Shown one piece after another: positions 19,236 to 22,053 of a stretch of 22,053 bases of DNA. The stretch is taken from NCBI GenBank assembly GCA_964430295.1, contig CAYSEV010000020.1, positions 1 through 22,053 of the forward strand, written 5' to 3'. How positions within the stretch are numbered: position 1 is the stretch's first letter; each line of letters starts with the position of its first letter. The DNA is from CAYGFH01 sp964430295 (GTDB lineage: Bacteria > Patescibacteriota > Microgenomatia > UBA10105 > UBA927). The notes under the pieces are model-generated. The model did no database searches. It saw nothing but the letters and a program-made list of their open reading frames with translations, and was not told the origin of the DNA. Made by a program: the position numbers and the translations under genes.

Positions 19236-20684
19236 ATGAATCAACAATTTAATAAAAAAGAACTCAAGAAAAAATCAGAAAATCTTCCGGATTGGTATAC
19301 TGACGTTATTCTGAAAGCAGAGCTTGCGGATTACGGACCGGTAAAAGGTACCATGGTTATTCGCCCATATGGGTATGCTGTTTGGGAACATGTGCAGGAA
19401 ATCATGAATGTATTCATGAAACGGGAAGGCATACAAAATGCATATTTTCCGATGTTTATTCCACATTCGTTACTGGAAAAAGAAAAAGAACACGTTAAAG
19501 GGTTTTCTCCGGAGCTTGCCATCGTTACGATTGGAGGCGGTGAAACACTGAAAGATCCGCTGGTAGTCCGACCGACCAGTGAAACCATTATGTACGAGAT
19601 GTATAAAAAATGGGTACATAGCTGGCGCGATTTGCCACTCCTTATTAACCAGTGGAACAACGTGATCCGTTGGGAAAAGCGCACGTATTTGTTTATGCGT
19701 ACGCTGGAATTTCTCTGGCATGAAGGACATACCGCTCATGAAACTGAAAAAGAAGCGGTATCATTGATTCATAAAACTCTTGAATGGTATAAGGCTATAT
19801 ACGAGGATTATTATGGTATTCCCGTTATCATCGGTACCAAAAGTGCATCAGAAAAATTTGCAGGTGCCAAAGATACGTATACCGTTGAGCTTCTGATGCC
19901 TGACGGCAAAGCCCTACAGGGGGCAACCTCACATAATTTGGGACAAAATTTTTCTGTGCCATTTGATATTAAATTCCAGGATAGGGAAGGCAAAGAATCA
20001 TATGTATGGCAAACTTCATGGGCTATTACCACCCGTTCTATTGGAGCGCTTGTACTTACACATGGAGACGATAATGGATTGGTTTTGCCTCCTAAAATAG
20101 CTTCAATTCAAGTCGTCATAATGCCGATTCATAAAAAAGACGGCAATGCAGACGTGTTAAACGCATATTGTGGAGAAATTAAAGAAGCGCTCGACAATGG
20201 TGGCATCAGAAGTAAGTTTGATATACGGGAAGAACCATCAGTAGGCAGACGGTTTAACGAATGGGAAGTTAAAGGTGTTCCGGTTCGCTTTGAAGTCGGG
20301 CAAAAAGAATTTGCAGATAGGACTGTCACAATTGCACGCAGAGATACAGGAGAAAAGGTAACAGTAAAACGTGAAAATATGCTTGTAACAGTTGAAAAAA
20401 TCATAAAAGACATTCAAACATCACTATTTGCTAAAGCAAAGGCATTCCGAGATGAAAATACAAGAACAGCTGAAAATTATGATGAATTTAAAAACATCAT
20501 GCGTACAACCCGCGGATTCATCAAAGCATTCTGGTGTGAGGGAGACGAATGTGAAAAAAAGATTAAAGAAGAAACCAAAGCAACAACCAGGTGTCTTCCC
20601 TTGGATGCAGAGACACAGCATGGTGTATGCGTGTGCTGTAAAAATCCCGCAACACATCTGTGGCTATTCGCACAGGCATATTAA
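19236..20684 (+). CDS. proS: Prolyl-tRNA synthetase, archaeal/eukaryotic type
   Basis: A 482-aa class II synthetase charging tRNA-Pro. Motif 1 surrounds GPVKGTMVIRPYGYAVWEHVQ, preceded by WYTDVILKAELADYG. RPTSET is in the active site. Motif 2 includes RWEKRTYLFMRTLEFLWHEGHTAH. Motif 3 includes TRSIGALVLTHGDDNGLVLPPKIA. An anticodon-binding domain follows, then a C-terminal zinc-type domain with WCEGDEC and CVCC cysteine pairs and a terminal Tyr (FAQAY). This is the shorter archaeal/eukaryotic-like architecture and lacks the editing insertion of the E. coli-type enzyme. Length is normal for that type. The next gene starts 3 nt after its stop. Confidence 0.95.
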   Translation: MNQQFNKKELKKKSENLPDWYTDVILKAELADYGPVKGTMVIRPYGYAVWEHVQEIMNVFMKREGIQNAYFPMFIPHSLLEKEKEHVKGFSPELAIVTIGGGETLKDPLVVRPTSETIMYEMYKKWVHSWRDLPLLINQWNNVIRWEKRTYLFMRTLEFLWHEGHTAHETEKEAVSLIHKTLEWYKAIYEDYYGIPVIIGTKSASEKFAGAKDTYTVELLMPDGKALQGATSHNLGQNFSVPFDIKFQDREGKESYVWQTSWAITTRSIGALVLTHGDDNGLVLPPKIASIQVVIMPIHKKDGNADVLNAYCGEIKEALDNGGIRSKFDIREEPSVGRRFNEWEVKGVPVRFEVGQKEFADRTVTIARRDTGEKVTVKRENMLVTVEKIIKDIQTSLFAKAKAFRDENTRTAENYDEFKNIMRTTRGFIKAFWCEGDECEKKIKEETKATTRCLPLDAETQHGVCVCCKNPATHLWLFAQAY

Positions 20685-20687
20685 TAC

Positions 20688-21521
20688 ATGAAAACTATAG
20701 TTACCCATATCGGTCCGGATTGTGATGCTATCACCAGTGTGTGGCTAGTAAAAACATTTTTACCCGGATGGGAAGAAGCTGCATATGCGTTCGTTCCGGC
20801 CGGGACAACGTTGGGGAAACTACCACCTGATGATAATCCTGAAATTATTCATGTCGATACTGGATTTGGTAAATTTGATCATCACCAGACAAATGAAGAT
20901 ATTTGTGCTGCGACTCGTGTCTATCAGGAGCTGAAGATTCATAGAGGTGCAGATGCCGCATTAGAACGTCTCATAACGCTGGTAAATGATATTGATCATT
21001 TTAGAGAAGTGTTTTATCCGAATCCGACAGCAGATTTTTGGGATTTTGGTATGGTAGCTGCTATAGACGGTTGGCGTCTATTGTATCCGGACAATCCGAT
21101 TAAAATCGTCGAAATGGGTATGGATATGCTTGATGGTGTGTACAAGTCGTTTCAAAATAAAATTTGGGCGGAAAAAGAACTCAAAGAAAAAGGAGTAGAA
21201 TTTACAACAAAATGGGGTAAAGGCATAGGCTTTGAAACACCAAATGATGAAGTTGTCCGTCTGGCCCAAAAATCAGGATATAAGGTCGCGGTCCGAAAAG
21301 ACCCTAAAAAAAGCTATTTGAGAGTAAAATCATTTCCTGATCCAACAATAGATCTGGAGCCCGTATATGATCGTCTGAAGGCGGAGGAACCTGATGCAAC
21401 ATGGTTTTTGCATGCCAGCCACCATATGGTATTAAATGGGAGCTCAAAAAATCCGGACATGCGTCCGACACAAAAGACATTGCAACAGATTATTGATCTG
21501 ATAGTTGATGTATGTAAATAG
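20688..21521 (+). CDS. DHH/MYG1-like putative metal-dependent hydrolase
   Basis: A 277-aa protein with histidine/aspartate motifs typical of metal-dependent phosphoesterases. THIGPDCDAITSVWL lies at residues 6-20 (DxDA-like). HVDTGFGKFDHHQT (about 55-68) has a DHH triplet. NDIDHF is near residue 95-100, and SHHMVLNGS lies near the C-terminus. The motif order recalls DHH-family phosphoesterases and MYG1-like nucleases, but I cannot place it firmly in either. There is no signal peptide or membrane helix. The 3-nt gap after proS indicates cotranscription and perhaps a link to translation or tRNA/nucleotide turnover, which is inference. It is followed by a palindromic repeat and a HIT-family gene. 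Confidence 0.65.
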   Translation: MKTIVTHIGPDCDAITSVWLVKTFLPGWEEAAYAFVPAGTTLGKLPPDDNPEIIHVDTGFGKFDHHQTNEDICAATRVYQELKIHRGADAALERLITLVNDIDHFREVFYPNPTADFWDFGMVAAIDGWRLLYPDNPIKIVEMGMDMLDGVYKSFQNKIWAEKELKEKGVEFTTKWGKGIGFETPNDEVVRLAQKSGYKVAVRKDPKKSYLRVKSFPDPTIDLEPVYDRLKAEEPDATWFLHASHHMVLNGSSKNPDMRPTQKTLQQIIDLIVDVCK

Positions 21522-21530
21522 TTTTCAAGT

Positions 21531-21555
21531 GTCATTCCCGCTTGAGGCGGGAATC
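21531..21555. repeat. Palindromic element, half copy 3
   Basis: A GTCATTCCCGC arm, a TTGAG loop and a GCGGGAATC arm form one perfect 8-bp hairpin (ATTCCCGC/GCGGGAAT). It matches one hairpin of the bipartite elements at 1385-1440 and 17048-17117. It ends one base before the HIT ATG at 21557. Confidence 0.7.
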
Positions 21556-21556
21556 T

Positions 21557-21880
21557 ATGAGTATGGACTGTATATTCTGTAAAATCATAACCGGCGATAT
21601 TCCATCAAAAAAGGTCATGGAAGATGATACGGTGATCGTTATTCACGATATTCACCCCGCAGCACCCGTTCATCTGCTTGTGATTTCAAAAGAACACCAT
21701 ACAGATATAACGGATATGGGAGACAAGCTGTACGCATCGTATATGGATAGCGTCAGAAATGTCCTAAAAACCCAAAACATAAAGCAATTTCGTATAGTCC
21801 ATAATGGAAAAGGTGCTCAGTTTGTCCCTCATGCACATGTCCATATCATGGGGTCAATTGATGTAGATCGCTCGTTATAA
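21557..21880 (+). CDS. HIT-family nucleotide hydrolase
   Basis: A 107-aa histidine triad protein, probably an HINT-type purine nucleoside phosphoramidase or related nucleotidyl hydrolase. An N-terminal CxxC (CIFCK) with a distant His is often a zinc site in this group. GDIPSKKVMEDD and HLLVISKEHH are typical central strands. The active-site triad is PHAHVHIMG, followed by a short tail. Length is normal. The frame is open to a TTG at 21542 within the palindromic repeat. ATG 21557 or 21563 is more likely, since MDCIFCKI is the conserved family start. The repeat directly abuts the start, leaving no room for a Shine-Dalgarno sequence outside it. Confidence 0.9.
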   Translation: MSMDCIFCKIITGDIPSKKVMEDDTVIVIHDIHPAAPVHLLVISKEHHTDITDMGDKLYASYMDSVRNVLKTQNIKQFRIVHNGKGAQFVPHAHVHIMGSIDVDRSL

Positions 21881-21887
21881 ATTGTGA

Positions 21888-21893
21888 TATAAT
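21888..21893 (+). promoter_or_regulatory. Possible -10 box for rpsU
   Basis: A perfect TATAAT lies just after the HIT stop. The -35 is weak (TAGATC at 18 nt). It would give a leader of about 75 nt containing direct repeats and a Shine-Dalgarno sequence. Confidence 0.4.
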
Positions 21894-21906
21894 TCTTCTG
21901 TCTGGT

Positions 21907-21941
21907 ATTCGTTTATTGCTTATTTGCTTATTCGTTTATTG
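21907..21941. repeat. Direct repeats upstream of rpsU
   Basis: ATTCGTTTATTG occurs at 21907-21918 and 21930-21941, separated by a related CTTATTTGCTT stretch. It resembles the other AT-rich word repeats before frr, rpsB and guaB in style but not in sequence. Confidence 0.55.
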
Positions 21942-21958
21942 GATTATTCCGTTTGATC

Positions 21959-21965
21959 GGAGGTG
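21959..21965 (+). promoter_or_regulatory. Shine-Dalgarno of rpsU
   Basis: GGAGGTG is one of the best matches in the window to the 16S 3' end and lies 9 nt before the ATG at 21975. Confidence 0.75.
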
Positions 21966-21974
21966 TTTGTTTTT

Positions 21975-22053
21975 ATGGTATTTGTCAAAGCGCAACCGGG
22001 TGATTCATCAGATTCAATGATTCGTAAATTTACTCGCAAAGTATTGTCCGAGG
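21975..22053 (+). CDS. rpsU: 30S ribosomal protein S21 (5' part, cut by window end)
   Basis: The first 26 codons of a small basic protein run off the window edge. After a short N-terminal strand (MVFVKAQPGDSSD) comes SMIRKFTRKVLSE, matching the S21 pattern of a variable start and then a basic F-x-R-K-V helix. S21 sits near the anti-Shine-Dalgarno end of 16S rRNA and helps initiation. The gene has a strong Shine-Dalgarno sequence, unlike many genes here. Identity is likely but rests on a partial sequence. Confidence 0.78.
   Translation, partial: MVFVKAQPGDSSDSMIRKFTRKVLSE

Overview
The window looks like a chromosomal segment of a Candidate Phyla Radiation bacterium, probably in or near Microgenomates. 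This is inferred from gene content and protein style, without any database search. The supporting traits are compact genes, a minimal EF-Ts (152 aa), an IMP dehydrogenase without CBS domains (376 aa), an archaeal/eukaryotic-type prolyl-tRNA synthetase, a DUF5667-type surface protein, and many salvage genes with no de novo nucleotide gene in view.

Layout. (1) 1-5378, plus strand: a nucleoside and nucleotide salvage run. It holds a deoxynucleoside kinase, a HAD phosphatase, thymidylate kinase, thymidine kinase, a small unknown protein coupled to a radical SAM enzyme, uridine phosphorylase and a histidine phosphatase. (2) 5398-9567: an AT-rich surface block with an SGNH hydrolase (plus strand) facing two polytopic membrane glycosyltransferase-like proteins (minus strand). 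(3) 9650-14101: an adenosine deaminase-like protein, CBS-less IMP dehydrogenase, a HAD-like protein (minus) and serine hydroxymethyltransferase, covering purine and one-carbon metabolism. (4) 14160-14693: a secreted or anchored Cys-rich repeat protein. (5) 14700-18219: a structured RNA ending in a terminator, then rpsB, tsf, frr and a RseP-type protease. (6) 18287-22053: a DUF5667-like anchored protein, proS, a DHH/MYG1-like putative hydrolase, a HIT protein and the start of rpsU.

Working together, regions 1 and 3 recycle nucleosides. Tdk and dNK make monophosphates, Tmk makes dTDP, Udp splits uridine, the ADA-like enzyme probably deaminates a purine compound, and GuaB sends IMP towards GMP. 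Regions 5 and 6 supply translation and envelope functions.

The most interesting signals are non-coding or context-based. First, about 107 nt (14744-14850) has its own promoter, a predicted pseudoknot around a GNRA hairpin, and a terminator whose loop can pair upstream; it sits just before rpsB. Second, many genes have a -35/-10 promoter placed so that transcription should begin at or very near the A of the ATG, which suggests leaderless mRNAs, while some downstream operon genes carry Shine-Dalgarno sequences. Third, a radical SAM protein with unusual CX5CX3C cysteine spacing lies among pyrimidine kinases. Fourth, related GTCAT...ATGAC palindromic elements sit directly upstream of three start codons.
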